From positions 3,345 to 67,344 of the forward strand of contig JADKGF010000020.1 of the NCBI GenBank assembly GCA_016717105.1: a stretch of 64,000 bases of DNA. The letters are read 5' to 3'. This stretch comes from Saprospiraceae bacterium. Its GTDB lineage: Bacteria; Bacteroidota; Bacteroidia; Chitinophagales; Saprospiraceae. A program made the position numbers and the translations under genes. Below are positions 46,886 through 56,116 of the stretch, piece by piece (within the stretch, counting starts at the first letter, position 1; the number at the start of each line of letters is the position of its first letter). Under the pieces are notes generated by a model. That model did not search any database, was not told where the DNA came from, and saw only the letters and a list, made by a program, of their open reading frames with translations.

Positions 46886-48736
46886 ATGGCCAAGTCTCAA
46901 AAAGCACCTGAAGTAGCTAAAAGTAATATTTCAAGCATTAAAACACCCGGTTTAAAAATCCTTGTTGGCTTATTTTTACTTACTTGTCTGGTATATTCAA
47001 ATACTTTAGGTCATGAATTTGTATTGGATGATCCTCTTTCTATTGGCCTCAACAAAAATGTTACATCAGGCATTTCAGGGATTGGCGATATAATTACTGG
47101 TGGTTATCGCGAAAACAACTTTGGCGGGCAATTATACAGACCTATTTCACTGATTCAGTTTGCTATCGAGTGGCAGATATCGCCCGATAATCCATTCATT
47201 CACCATCTTTTTAATGTACTTTGGTATGCTATAACTGTTTGCCTTATTTTCATTACAGTTAGGAAGTGGATGCCAGAGAAATCCATTATTATTCCTGTTG
47301 GTATTGCTGCCATCTTTGCCATACATCCGATACATACCGAAGTTGTCGCCAATATAAAATCACGTGATGAGATTATGTCTTTGTTTTTTATTGTTACATC
47401 AATGCTTGCTTGGGACAAATACATGACCAATGGAAAAACATCTTGGTTGATCACCACATTGGGACTGTATTTTTTGGCACTGATGTCAAAAGAAACTGCA
47501 ATCACGATGTTTCCTGTTTTTGGAATGATTGCCTTCTGGATTTATCGGCAAAACCTAATAGACTCTTTAAAAAAAGCTTGGGTTTTTATTATTCCCGTCA
47601 TCTTGCTTTTTATGATCAGATATATATTATTTAATGGACAAGATACACCAATAGTCTCTTATATGGACAATCCTATTGTCAATGCGGAGAATATTATTGT
47701 ACGATTCGCTACCGCTTTTGTCATATTGTGGAAATATTTATCACTGCTGTTTGTACCTTATCCTTTATCATCAGATTATAGTTATACCGTGATCCCTTTG
47801 GTAGGATTTGGCGATTTATCAGTTTGGTGGAGTATTCTAGTTCATCTGGCTTTGTTGACTTATGCAATCCTAAAAACCAAGTCTAGAGATATAATTGCGC
47901 TATGTATTTGGTGTTACTTTTTTGCTATTTCCCTTTTCAGTCAAATACCGATTGTGATTGGAACTATGTTTGGCGAAAGGCTGATTTATATGGCTTCATT
48001 TTGGTGGATCATCGGGTTTATTTTAGCATTAGATCAGTTATTTACTGCTTATTTCAAGAGTGCTAACGCTCGTGCTATGATAGGATTTTCTGTGATAGTG
48101 GGAAGTGTCTTTGCAATTTTGACCTTTGTCCGCAACGAGGCTTGGAGTGACAATCTTACACTTTTTACCACGGATGCTGCCACATATCCGACAAGTGTCA
48201 GGCTCAATAACGGCGCTGCAGAGACGATGTTAAAAATGGCAGTGCTACCAGAAAATGAAGGTAAAAAAGATGCAATGATGGCAAAATCAGAAGTATATTG
48301 CCAGCAAATAATGAAGGTAAAGCCAGTTCCAACAGCATATCTCACTTTAGGCAATATCAGATTACATCAAAAAAATTATGAAGAAGCCATAAAGTATTAT
48401 GATCAAGTCAATGACTTACAATCTATCGTCGATGCCAATAAAGCATTGGCTTATCGCGAAATGGGTAGAAAAGCTGGAGAAACAGAGCATAACATAGAAA
48501 AATCACAAAACCTGCTTAATCAATCGCTTGCGTTAAATGATAAAGATGCAGAAACATGGTTTCTACTTGGCGTCAGCTATGGTGTATCTGGAAATCATCA
48601 GATGGCTGGCGAAAAATTTGAAAAAGCATATAGTATAAATCCGACTCCTGAGTATGCCAAAAATATGCTTATGGCCTTCCAAAATGCAGGTAATAAAGAA
48701 AAAATAGCAGCTTACCAAAACTTAATGACCAAATAA
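46886..48736 (+). CDS. TMTC/PMT-like multi-pass membrane protein with C-terminal TPRs
   Basis: A 616-residue protein. About ten to eleven membrane helices lie between residues 25 and 420. The conserved loop LYRPISLIQFAIEW and the motif HPIHTEVVANIKSRDEI recall the TMTC/PMT-like glycosyltransferase superfamily. A C-terminal TPR region (about 465-610: YEEAIKYYDQVNDLQSIVDA, DKDAETWFLLGVSYGVSG) lies on one face of the membrane. The eukaryotic TMTC proteins are O-mannosyltransferases; whether this bacterial protein has such activity is unknown. An Asp-Asp after the first helix (VLDDPLS) matches the expected catalytic acidic pair. It ends before a bidirectional hairpin. Confidence 0.8.
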   Translation: MAKSQKAPEVAKSNISSIKTPGLKILVGLFLLTCLVYSNTLGHEFVLDDPLSIGLNKNVTSGISGIGDIITGGYRENNFGGQLYRPISLIQFAIEWQISPDNPFIHHLFNVLWYAITVCLIFITVRKWMPEKSIIIPVGIAAIFAIHPIHTEVVANIKSRDEIMSLFFIVTSMLAWDKYMTNGKTSWLITTLGLYFLALMSKETAITMFPVFGMIAFWIYRQNLIDSLKKAWVFIIPVILLFMIRYILFNGQDTPIVSYMDNPIVNAENIIVRFATAFVILWKYLSLLFVPYPLSSDYSYTVIPLVGFGDLSVWWSILVHLALLTYAILKTKSRDIIALCIWCYFFAISLFSQIPIVIGTMFGERLIYMASFWWIIGFILALDQLFTAYFKSANARAMIGFSVIVGSVFAILTFVRNEAWSDNLTLFTTDAATYPTSVRLNNGAAETMLKMAVLPENEGKKDAMMAKSEVYCQQIMKVKPVPTAYLTLGNIRLHQKNYEEAIKYYDQVNDLQSIVDANKALAYREMGRKAGETEHNIEKSQNLLNQSLALNDKDAETWFLLGVSYGVSGNHQMAGEKFEKAYSINPTPEYAKNMLMAFQNAGNKEKIAAYQNLMTK

Positions 48737-48766
48737 GAACTTTATATTCCGGCGATTATAAACAAA

Positions 48767-48812
48767 AGCTGTCCGTTATGTTTCATGTCTCACAAAATCA
48801 TAACGAACAGCT
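48767..48812. terminator. Bidirectional hairpin terminator
   Basis: AGCTGTCCGTTATG (48767-48780) pairs with CATAACGAACAGCT (48799-48812) at 13 of 14 positions around an 18-base loop. It sits between the convergent TMTC-like gene and the small basic protein gene. Confidence 0.75.
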
Positions 48813-48817
48813 GAATT

Positions 48818-49072
48818 CTATCTAAGTTTGCGTCTATCACGTCTCAACATCTTGCGCTCTCTAGGTGAGATTCTCCCATCGGCTGCTGCCATTTTGCGCA
48901 TTTGTCTTTTATGAAATTTCTTTCCTTTATGACAGTTTTTGCGTTTACCATCCTGATATTCATGCTGATTTGTGTCATTCCTTTTATCAAGTGCCCAGTG
49001 GTCAAATTGTGCATAAATACCTGATATTGATACGATAAATATCAGAAGTGAGAGAGAAATTAACTTTTTCAT
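48818..49072 (-). CDS. Small basic secreted protein
   Basis: An 84-residue protein. Residues 1-21 are a signal peptide (MKKLISLSLLIFIVSISGIYA) and the mature part is strongly basic. It contains NCHKGKKFHKRQMRKM and AADGRISPRERKMLRRDRRK. The ADGRISPRE segment resembles the single Ca/EF-like loop and helix seen in small exported Bacteroidota proteins. The function is unknown; a nucleic-acid or polyanion-binding periplasmic role is speculation from charge. It stands alone, convergent with the TMTC-like gene. Confidence 0.7.
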   Translation of the reverse strand: MKKLISLSLLIFIVSISGIYAQFDHWALDKRNDTNQHEYQDGKRKNCHKGKKFHKRQMRKMAAADGRISPRERKMLRRDRRKLR

Positions 49073-49316
49073 TTTGATACTAATTTAGTTGTTAAGAAAT
49101 ATTTGATAGTAAGACCAAGAGATTGACTAAATGTAAAATCGGGAAGTGACGGTTTAACGATATTTTAACGCAGTAAATAGTAATTATTCAATTTTGACAT
49201 AAAAAAGACAATTGAAAATTTTGAAGTATATTAAAATAACCTACCTTGTGCCAAATTTACTTTTAGAGTACATTTTATTTGATCACAATCTATCATCTAT
49301 GCGGCTTGCCCAAATA

Positions 49317-50827
49317 ATGAAAACTATACTTCCGGTGATGGCTTTGTTCTATTTTTCTTGTGTTGACATAGACCAAGAAACAGATTTTGGCTTGAGTGAC
49401 CAAGAATATGATGTAGCACTTCCGCTCGTCAATTCAAAAATAACCATAGGTAGAATAGCAGAAGAATCTACGAGTAACACAGGTATAAAAATCGATCCAG
49501 ATGGCAAAATTTCAGTATTATATTTTGGTGAAGTTTTGAGAAAAAATTCTGCGGCCATTTTTCCGCCTTTTCCTGGCATCATTCCCTATCCTATTGCGGA
49601 TACCCTTTCCAATGTAAATCTTCTTCCCGGAGAAAAATATTTTGTAAAAAAGGCCACATTCAAAGATACAAAGATCTGGTTTGCAGGTGAAAATAATCTT
49701 GCTCAGGATATCAATGTCACAATGAGAATCTTAGAATTAGCTAAGGATGGCAAGAGATTTGAGAAAAAGTTTACAATAAAATATGACAATACGACACCAG
49801 TAAAATTCCAAACTGAAGAAATTCCTATAGACGGATGGACCATCACAACAGGATCTAATTCTATGACGTTCCAATATGAAGCCTATACAGCAGATGGTAC
49901 TCGTGTAAAGCTTGATCAGGTTTTTATGTACTTTGACCTAATAAAATTCTCTTATGCCGAAGGATATCTTGGCTACCACGAATTTCCCATAGATGGAAGT
50001 ATCATTGATGTCAGTTTGTTTGACAAGTGGCTTAGTGGAAGTTTTGATTTCGAAAATCCAAAAATAACCTTGAGTGTAGATAATGCATTTGGTATTCCGG
50101 TAAGGTCTAAAGTAAACAAAATGGAACTCACTTCCATAACTGGTAAGACCGTAAGTTTACAAAGTCCGTTTGTGACATCGGGCATAGATTTTGAATATCC
50201 TGGCTTTAACGAAATAGGAAAAATTAAAACAACCTACTTTGATTTCAATCGAGACAATTCCAATATCAGAGAGATTTTTAACGAAAAACCAAGACTATTT
50301 CTTACAATATCTCGGCATTGGTAAATCCTGCTCGGGACACTTCTATACAAGGTTTCATTACAGGAGATAGCTATTTCGTGGTAAATGTAGCAGCGGAAAT
50401 CCCTTTGCACGGATCTGTAAATCAATTGGTTGTAACAGATACATTAGATATTGATTTCGGTTCATTGGATCAGGTTTCTTCAGCAGAATTTAAAGCGATA
50501 ACATCAAATGATTTCCCAGCCGACATCAGAGTTCAAGCATACTTTATAGATAATCAAGGCAACCGTGTAGAGCAATTATTTGATAATGAAGGTATTGTAT
50601 TGAATGCTGCAACTTTAAAATCAAATGGCAAAACGAATCCAGGAGTTGAGAAAATTGATTTTATCAAATTTGATAAGACAAGAATCACCAATGTTCTTAA
50701 TTCAAAAAAGATGGTTGTTTTTGGGTATATCAATACGACTGACAGTGACCAGAAAAGGTCTTTGTGGATATATGACACCTATGGAATTGGGTTGAAATTG
50801 GGTGCTATACTTAAAGTGAAAAAGTGA
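49317..50827 (+). pseudogene. Envelope lipoprotein gene with one frameshift
   Basis: From the ATG at 49317 the N-terminus is MKTILPVMALFYFSCVDI, a lipoprotein signal with Cys after the hydrophobic stretch. The first frame ends at 50324 (RLFLTISRHW). The second continues directly as NISALVNPARDTSIQGFITG. One extra T in TTTCTTACAA near 50303 would restore LFLYNISALVNPA. Together they encode about 503 residues of beta-rich extracytoplasmic protein. It is the first gene of an operon: its TGA overlaps the ATG of the DUF5723-like barrel gene (TGATG at 50825-50829). The function is unknown; the tight coupling implies a joint role at the outer membrane. Confidence 0.8.
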
Positions 50828-52125
50828 TGGAGAAGCATTTGGTTTTTTTGATGATGATTTGGATGACTTGCAAAGTTAGTACTCTGTATAGTCAGGATAT
50901 TTCAAGTCTGCATCTACAAGGTACTATGCCTGGGACTTTGTTAAATCCGGCCATGCCACTCAATAAAAAAATTAATATCTCGCTCGGTAGTTTTGCTGTT
51001 GCTGGCGGCACCAACGGACCATCAGTAAATGAAATGACAAGCAAAAATCAGGATGGCAAGCGATACTTGGACATTGACAAATTAAATACAAATCTTGACG
51101 AAAGTCATGATATCTATGCTACTTCAAATATCAGGACCATAGATGCGGCTGTAAAAATAGGCAGCTTTGTACTCATGGGTGGACATGGATTTCGGGCTGA
51201 TGCCAATCTGCGATATACTGCTGATCTTGTCAATCTTGCCTCATATGGCAATGCACCATACATTGGAAAAACTTTGGAATTGGGCCCAGTAGCTGATGTG
51301 ATGGCATACAATGAGCTCTACCTCGGTGCACAAAAAACATCTGGTCGATTTACTATTGGATTGAAAGCCAAACTTTTGTATGGGATTTCGAATATAAGTA
51401 CCGAATCATCAGATGTAAAATTTACCACATCTGACGAATATTATCAACTCCAGTTTAAAAACAATTATATCCTGCGCAGTTCGGGACTATTGCGATACAA
51501 TGGAATCGACAGTATTACGATAGATCAGTCTTATATTTCTTTCGATAATTTGTTTTACAATAATCGGGGATTGGCTGTCGATCTAGGTGTTGCATTTCAA
51601 GTAAATAAAAATTTCTTAATCTCCGCCAGTGCTTTGGATCTGGGCAGTATCAAATGGGATTTTTTTCCACGCAAATATTCCAGTATAGGTACGTTTTCAT
51701 TTGAAGGTGTAGATTTGGTGGATTATATTGTAGATAGTACCTTGTCGGTAAAAGATACTTTATTAGATCTAATTAAAGTCAAATCTGAAATCGAAACGTA
51801 TTCAACAACATTAAACAATACTTTTACGCTCGGTGGCCGATACACAAAAGATAATTGGAATTTTAATTTGCTGTATATGATGCGAAATCAATATGGAATC
51901 AGAAATCATGCGTTATCGGTATCAGTATTGAGAAAAATCTGGGTATTTGATTTAGGTATTCAATACAGATTGGCTAAAAATGATTATTCGGCTATCGGAT
52001 TTTATACAAAATTGAATCTAGGGCCATTTGCAGCCTACATCGGGGCCGATAATGTAGTCGGTATGTTCAAGCCACTTGATTCGAAAAGTGCATCTGTCAG
52101 ATTTGGTTCATTACTACAATTTTAA
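50827..52125 (+). CDS. DUF5723-like outer-membrane protein
   Basis: About 432 residues from the ATG at 50827, which overlaps the upstream stop codon and so indicates translational coupling. The signal segment is MEKHLVFLMMIWMTCKVSTL. The remainder is a long run of beta strands typical of a DUF5723-type outer-membrane barrel: HLQGTMPGTLLNPAMPLNKK at the N-terminus, SASALDLGSIKWDFFPRKYS in the middle, and C-terminal strands ending in FGSLLQF with an aromatic last residue. No enzyme motif. It sits between a lipoprotein and a TPR lipoprotein and may form an outer-membrane assembly with them. Confidence 0.82.
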   Translation: MEKHLVFLMMIWMTCKVSTLYSQDISSLHLQGTMPGTLLNPAMPLNKKINISLGSFAVAGGTNGPSVNEMTSKNQDGKRYLDIDKLNTNLDESHDIYATSNIRTIDAAVKIGSFVLMGGHGFRADANLRYTADLVNLASYGNAPYIGKTLELGPVADVMAYNELYLGAQKTSGRFTIGLKAKLLYGISNISTESSDVKFTTSDEYYQLQFKNNYILRSSGLLRYNGIDSITIDQSYISFDNLFYNNRGLAVDLGVAFQVNKNFLISASALDLGSIKWDFFPRKYSSIGTFSFEGVDLVDYIVDSTLSVKDTLLDLIKVKSEIETYSTTLNNTFTLGGRYTKDNWNFNLLYMMRNQYGIRNHALSVSVLRKIWVFDLGIQYRLAKNDYSAIGFYTKLNLGPFAAYIGADNVVGMFKPLDSKSASVRFGSLLQF

Positions 52126-52138
52126 ATAAAAGGAAGAG

Positions 52139-53161
52139 ATGAAGAAAGTCGATAAACATATTTTCAAAAAAATTTTCATACTGAGTTTTTTAATAGTGAG
52201 CTTCATGGCTTGCAAAAATGAAACATCGGTTAAATCCACATCAAGTGGAGATCCTGAATTGGATGCTTTAACGGCTAGCATAGCAAATGACCCAAAAAAT
52301 GCATCTTTATATTATCAACGTGGGCAAAAATATTACGATAAAGCCACATACGACAAGGCGATCTTAGATGTGACACATGCATTATCTATAGATTCGCTCA
52401 ATCCAGATTATTATCATTTGCTATCCGATGCATATCTAGATTATTATAATAGGAAAGAAGCACTAGCAGCCATGCGTAAGGTATTGTCTCTGTATCCCGA
52501 AAGAATACCATCGCTTCTAAAATTAGCCGAACTCAAATTTATTCTCGAAGATTACGATGGCTCTATACTTACCATAAATGAGATTGTGAGATTAGATCCA
52601 CAAAATGCCGAAGGATTTTTTATGTTGGGTATGAATTTCAAAGCACTCAATGACAAAGAAAGGGCATTAAATTCCTTTCAGACAGCAGTGGAAATGAATA
52701 GTAACTTGACAGATGCGTGGATTATCCTCGGGGAAATGCATGAAGAAAAGAAAGACCCAAAGGCCTTGAAATATTATGAAAGTGCAGTATTGAGCAATCC
52801 AAACTCGATGGAAGCAATTCACGCTAAGGCATTTTACTTGCAAAATCATGGTGGCGTAAACCAAGCAAAAGACTTGTACAGAAAAATAATAATCACAGAC
52901 AAAAATTATTCAGATGCTTATCTAAACCTTGGCTTATTGTATATGTCAGAAGATTCTACTGATAAGGCATTTGAACAGTTTAATATTTTGGCCGGTGTAA
53001 ATCCTACCAATTATATGGGATTTTACATGCGCGGAGTAGCCAATGAAAAAAAAGGGAACAAAGAAGCAGCACTTAAAGATTACCAATCAGCTTATAATTT
53101 AAACAGTCAGGATAAAAAGGTGCAGGACGCACTTTTCGCTTTAAAAAACCAAATTAATTAA
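52139..53161 (+). CDS. TPR-repeat lipoprotein
   Basis: A 340-residue lipoprotein. The signal ends FLIVSFMACKNE, with the lipidated Cys near residue 24. The mature protein is about seven or eight tetratricopeptide repeats (SLYYQRGQKYYDKATYDKAI, AEGFFMLGMNFKALNDKERA, NYMGFYMRGVANEKKGNKEA), a scaffold for protein binding. It starts 13 bp after the DUF5723-like gene stop, so the three envelope genes form an operon. It is probably exposed to the periplasm and recruits a partner to the barrel. The partner is unknown. Confidence 0.87.
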   Translation: MKKVDKHIFKKIFILSFLIVSFMACKNETSVKSTSSGDPELDALTASIANDPKNASLYYQRGQKYYDKATYDKAILDVTHALSIDSLNPDYYHLLSDAYLDYYNRKEALAAMRKVLSLYPERIPSLLKLAELKFILEDYDGSILTINEIVRLDPQNAEGFFMLGMNFKALNDKERALNSFQTAVEMNSNLTDAWIILGEMHEEKKDPKALKYYESAVLSNPNSMEAIHAKAFYLQNHGGVNQAKDLYRKIIITDKNYSDAYLNLGLLYMSEDSTDKAFEQFNILAGVNPTNYMGFYMRGVANEKKGNKEAALKDYQSAYNLNSQDKKVQDALFALKNQIN

Positions 53162-53180
53162 TTCAAAATTTTTTCTTAAA

Positions 53181-54053
53181 ATGAGTAATTTTTCTAAAGT
53201 TATCGCAGGCGTCATCAGATGGGGAAGTTGGGGCTCCAAACTTTCATCATCAAAAATGGCTTCGATGATCAACTCATGTGTAGAACATGGTGTTACCACA
53301 TTTGATCACGCTGACATCTATGGAAATTATACTACAGAACGTGAGTTCGGTGATGCCCTGATCCTCAGTGGCGTACCCAGAGATCAGGTTCAGCTCATTA
53401 CAAAATGTGGTATCATCAAGCCATGTGCCGAAAAGCCAGGTTTCCAGATATCACATTACAATACATCAAAAAGACACATTCTCGAGTCTGTAGATCAGTC
53501 ATTAGAAAATCTGAATACAGAATATATTGATGTGTTGATGATCAATCGACCTAGTCCACTTATGAATTATGCCGAGATCGGTGAAGCATTTCACATGCTG
53601 AAAGAATCTGGCAAAGTACGTGAATTCGGAGTTGTAAATTTTTCACCGGATCAGATCCGTGCTTTATCCAGATTTTATCCTATTTCTTCGCACCAAGCAG
53701 AGGTTTCCTTTACCCATCTAGGACCATTGATGGATGGTACAATTGATACCTGTATGGCCCACGATATGGTACCTATGTCTTGGTCGCCGCTAGGTGGTGG
53801 CTCTATTTATACCAATACAAAAGCCGGTAAAAAATTAGAAGCTAAATTGCAAAAACATGCAGATAAATATGGATGGACGCTTTCTGAAATGGCCTTATTG
53901 TTTTTGATGCATCACCCAGCTGGTATTTTACCAGTTGTCAATTATGCAAAAGTGGACAAAATCAAAGAAACAGTGGATCTGTTGGATGTCGTTTTAACCA
54001 ACGAACAGTGGTTTGAGATTTTGATAACTGTACAAGGTTACGAAATGCCTTAA
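53181..54053 (+). CDS. Aldo/keto reductase with His-to-Asn substitution at the catalytic position
   Basis: A 290-residue YdhF-type aldo/keto reductase. The catalytic residues Asp42, Tyr47 (FDHADIYGNY) and Lys75 (LITKCG) are present. The usual His in LLHRPDPLM is Asn122 here (LMINRPSPLM), which may slow or alter catalysis. The NADPH-binding C-terminal region (WSPLGGGSIYTN ... NYAKVDKIKETVDLL) is intact. The substrate is unknown. It lies 19 bp after the TPR lipoprotein and may be the last gene of that operon, before a strong terminator at 54077. Confidence 0.9.
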   Translation: MSNFSKVIAGVIRWGSWGSKLSSSKMASMINSCVEHGVTTFDHADIYGNYTTEREFGDALILSGVPRDQVQLITKCGIIKPCAEKPGFQISHYNTSKRHILESVDQSLENLNTEYIDVLMINRPSPLMNYAEIGEAFHMLKESGKVREFGVVNFSPDQIRALSRFYPISSHQAEVSFTHLGPLMDGTIDTCMAHDMVPMSWSPLGGGSIYTNTKAGKKLEAKLQKHADKYGWTLSEMALLFLMHHPAGILPVVNYAKVDKIKETVDLLDVVLTNEQWFEILITVQGYEMP

Positions 54054-54076
54054 TACATTACCAATCAACAAAATAT

Positions 54077-54114
54077 AAAAGCTGTCAACCTTTACGATTG
54101 ACAGCTTTTTTTTT
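54077..54114 (+). terminator. Strong Rho-independent terminator
   Basis: AAAAGCTGTCAA and TTGACAGCTTTT form a perfect 12-bp stem with a 9-base loop, followed by a run of T. It lies 24 bp after the aldo/keto reductase stop and could also serve the converging minus-strand gene at 54168. Confidence 0.92.
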
Positions 54115-54167
54115 AACCATTTTTGATAAGAAACTTAACCTCTAGGATTTTCTTCAAATTAAACGTA

Positions 54168-55550
54168 CTAAAGTTGTATCCCTAATCCTAATGAGAGATT
54201 TATTATTGTGGGCTTACTTAGTGTATTTCCAGAATTTATACTAGTTGTAAACTTATGAAAACCAACCATCGACTCAATAGAATACCTATTGCTGATTGCG
54301 TATTTAGCATTTAGTGACGTCACAAAACCCATTTGGATTTTACCGTTATCTTGTGGTATGGCACCATTATATTCTACAATATCCTCATTCCATAGCGTTT
54401 TGCCTTTCCCGAATTTGGACACCACAAAAAACAAACCTGCAGATGGCCTAAATGTCCATTTCCTATGATTATAGAGGTAGCCGGGACTAAGAGATAGTAA
54501 AATTCTATTTTCTTCATTTCTATGCCTAAGCGTTCTATCTACCGTTTCTTTGGAATAACCAGTTCCACTTATTAATGACTTTTCGCCAGACAAAAGGTTT
54601 TCTTCTACTCTGATTATAACATTTTTGAGTTCTATAGAATTGACCTTTGTACCAGAGTAATTGAACTCACTAAACCATTTTTGATAATCCAAGCCAGTAT
54701 TTATAAAGAAATGTTTTGATACGGCTAAATTGCCATGTAATGCAATGTGAAAACCTGGAAGTGCTCTTTCTGTTGTCGTAGCTTTAAGTTGTTCTGTATT
54801 AATGTTAAGAATTGATAAATTATTTGTTTTCCAAAATATGACACCAGACGATAAAGAAATATCAGTAAAACCGAAATACAATTGACTGTTTTTCTCTAAT
54901 GGAATAATTGATTGCACTTCTATTTCAGGTAATACAGTACTAGTAGATCGTACACTAGGCGTTTTTATTCCGGATATTGGATCTACTTTAATAATGTTGG
55001 AGTACGTAGCAGTACTTGAAGCACTAATTGCAGGATCATTGGTTAATGGAATAGTGGATTCTGCTGTAAGCAAATTGGTTTCGATCATTGAGTTTGGTTT
55101 TGAGCCATCGTTGTTGTCATTCTTCTCGCTCTGTGTTTCTATTTGATGTACTTCTGTAGCTATAGAGTTAGATTTGTTTTTAGTAATGATAGGATGAGCA
55201 TTGAGATGCATATCTTCGGTTGCAGAGTCAACTTCATTAGATTGATATCCCAAAGGTGTTGTAGTTTCAGAAGCGATAATATGTTGCTTTACTTCTTCCT
55301 TGGCTATGTTTGCTTTGATGTCTTTTGCCCTTAAATTCGTGTTCGTCACTTTATTCGATGTGACAAGCCAATATACACCAATACCAACAAAAATAAGCAT
55401 AGGCGCAAACCACCAAAATATGATCCTTCGTTTTTTTTCTTTTTTACCCATTTTCTCATAAATCCCATCTCGCATATCTTCCCAAGACATGTCCTGAGGG
55501 AATTCATCTTCCTTCCTTAGATTGTCCTTTATTTTATTGTAATATGCCAT
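54168..55550 (-). CDS. Anti-sigma-like protein with inner-membrane helix and C-terminal outer-membrane barrel
   Basis: A 460-residue protein. Residues about 1-40 are charged and cytosolic (EDEFPQDMSWEDMRDGIYEK). One membrane helix follows at about 42-65 (IIFWWFAPMLIFVGIGVYWL). A Ser/Thr/Asn-rich linker spans about 70-215. The C-terminal half is a beta-barrel of the OMP_b-brl type (YFGFTDISLSSGVIFW, HFFINTGLDYQKWF, RPSAGLFFVVSKF, terminal TIINLSLGLGIQL). It overlaps the sigma factor gene by 17 bp and is translated after it. Such proteins are taken as sigma regulators in Bacteroidota; the plan implies a link between outer membrane and cytoplasm. The role is inferred from context and architecture. 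Confidence 0.75.
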   Translation of the reverse strand: MAYYNKIKDNLRKEDEFPQDMSWEDMRDGIYEKMGKKEKKRRIIFWWFAPMLIFVGIGVYWLVTSNKVTNTNLRAKDIKANIAKEEVKQHIIASETTTPLGYQSNEVDSATEDMHLNAHPIITKNKSNSIATEVHQIETQSEKNDNNDGSKPNSMIETNLLTAESTIPLTNDPAISASSTATYSNIIKVDPISGIKTPSVRSTSTVLPEIEVQSIIPLEKNSQLYFGFTDISLSSGVIFWKTNNLSILNINTEQLKATTTERALPGFHIALHGNLAVSKHFFINTGLDYQKWFSEFNYSGTKVNSIELKNVIIRVEENLLSGEKSLISGTGYSKETVDRTLRHRNEENRILLSLSPGYLYNHRKWTFRPSAGLFFVVSKFGKGKTLWNEDIVEYNGAIPQDNGKIQMGFVTSLNAKYAISNRYSIESMVGFHKFTTSINSGNTLSKPTIINLSLGLGIQL

Positions 55551-56090
55551 ATCGCATTTTATTTATATCATTAAAAATATTGGTTTTAATCCATTTTATA
55601 GCCCTAAAAAGTTGTGATCTTGATGTCTCAGGAGTTATGCCCAAAAGTTCTCCTATTTCCTTGTGTGAATATTCGTCTATGACAGAAAGCAAAAAAATGG
55701 TCTTGTATCCCACTGGCATATTAACCAGCATTTTTTCTAAGTCATTTACTGAAAGTTTTTCTAATGAATCCAAAGTGTCATAATTTTCTTCATCAACTAC
55801 TTCCAAGCTAAAGCCAATCTGGATTTTGTCTTTCTTACGTAAAATAGCGATAGATTGGTAAACCGCAATTTTGAAATCCAAGCCTTAAAACTTCCCTTTT
55901 CTTCATCAAATTTATCAATGCTTAAAAATATCTGTGCAAACACTTCTTGCATCGCATCCTTTCTGTCATCATCAGGTGTAAAATAATTTTTTATGATTGT
56001 AAAAACATAAGGCGCACAAGACCGATACAACACGCTATATGCCTGTTGATCTCCTTTTATACACTGCGATATTGTATTATTTCCTACCAA
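55534..56090 (-). pseudogene. ECF sigma factor, split by a single-base frameshift
   Basis: Region 2 lies in the first frame (residues about 25-85: DAMQEVFAQIFLSIDKFDEE, GSFKAWISK) and region 4 in the second (MPVGYKTIFLLSVIDEYSHK, EIGELLGITPETSRSQLFRA). Reading KAWISK then IAVYQSIAILRKKDK needs one more A in the AAAA run near 55876. The start is probably TTG at 56090, because no in-frame ATG precedes it. Reassembled length is about 185 residues, normal for ECF factors. It is followed by the overlapping anti-sigma/barrel gene. Either the sigma gene is inactive in this genome or the base is a homopolymer sequencing error. Confidence 0.85.
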
Positions 56091-56116
56091 TCCTTTCTAC
56101 CACTTTTTTAAAAATA

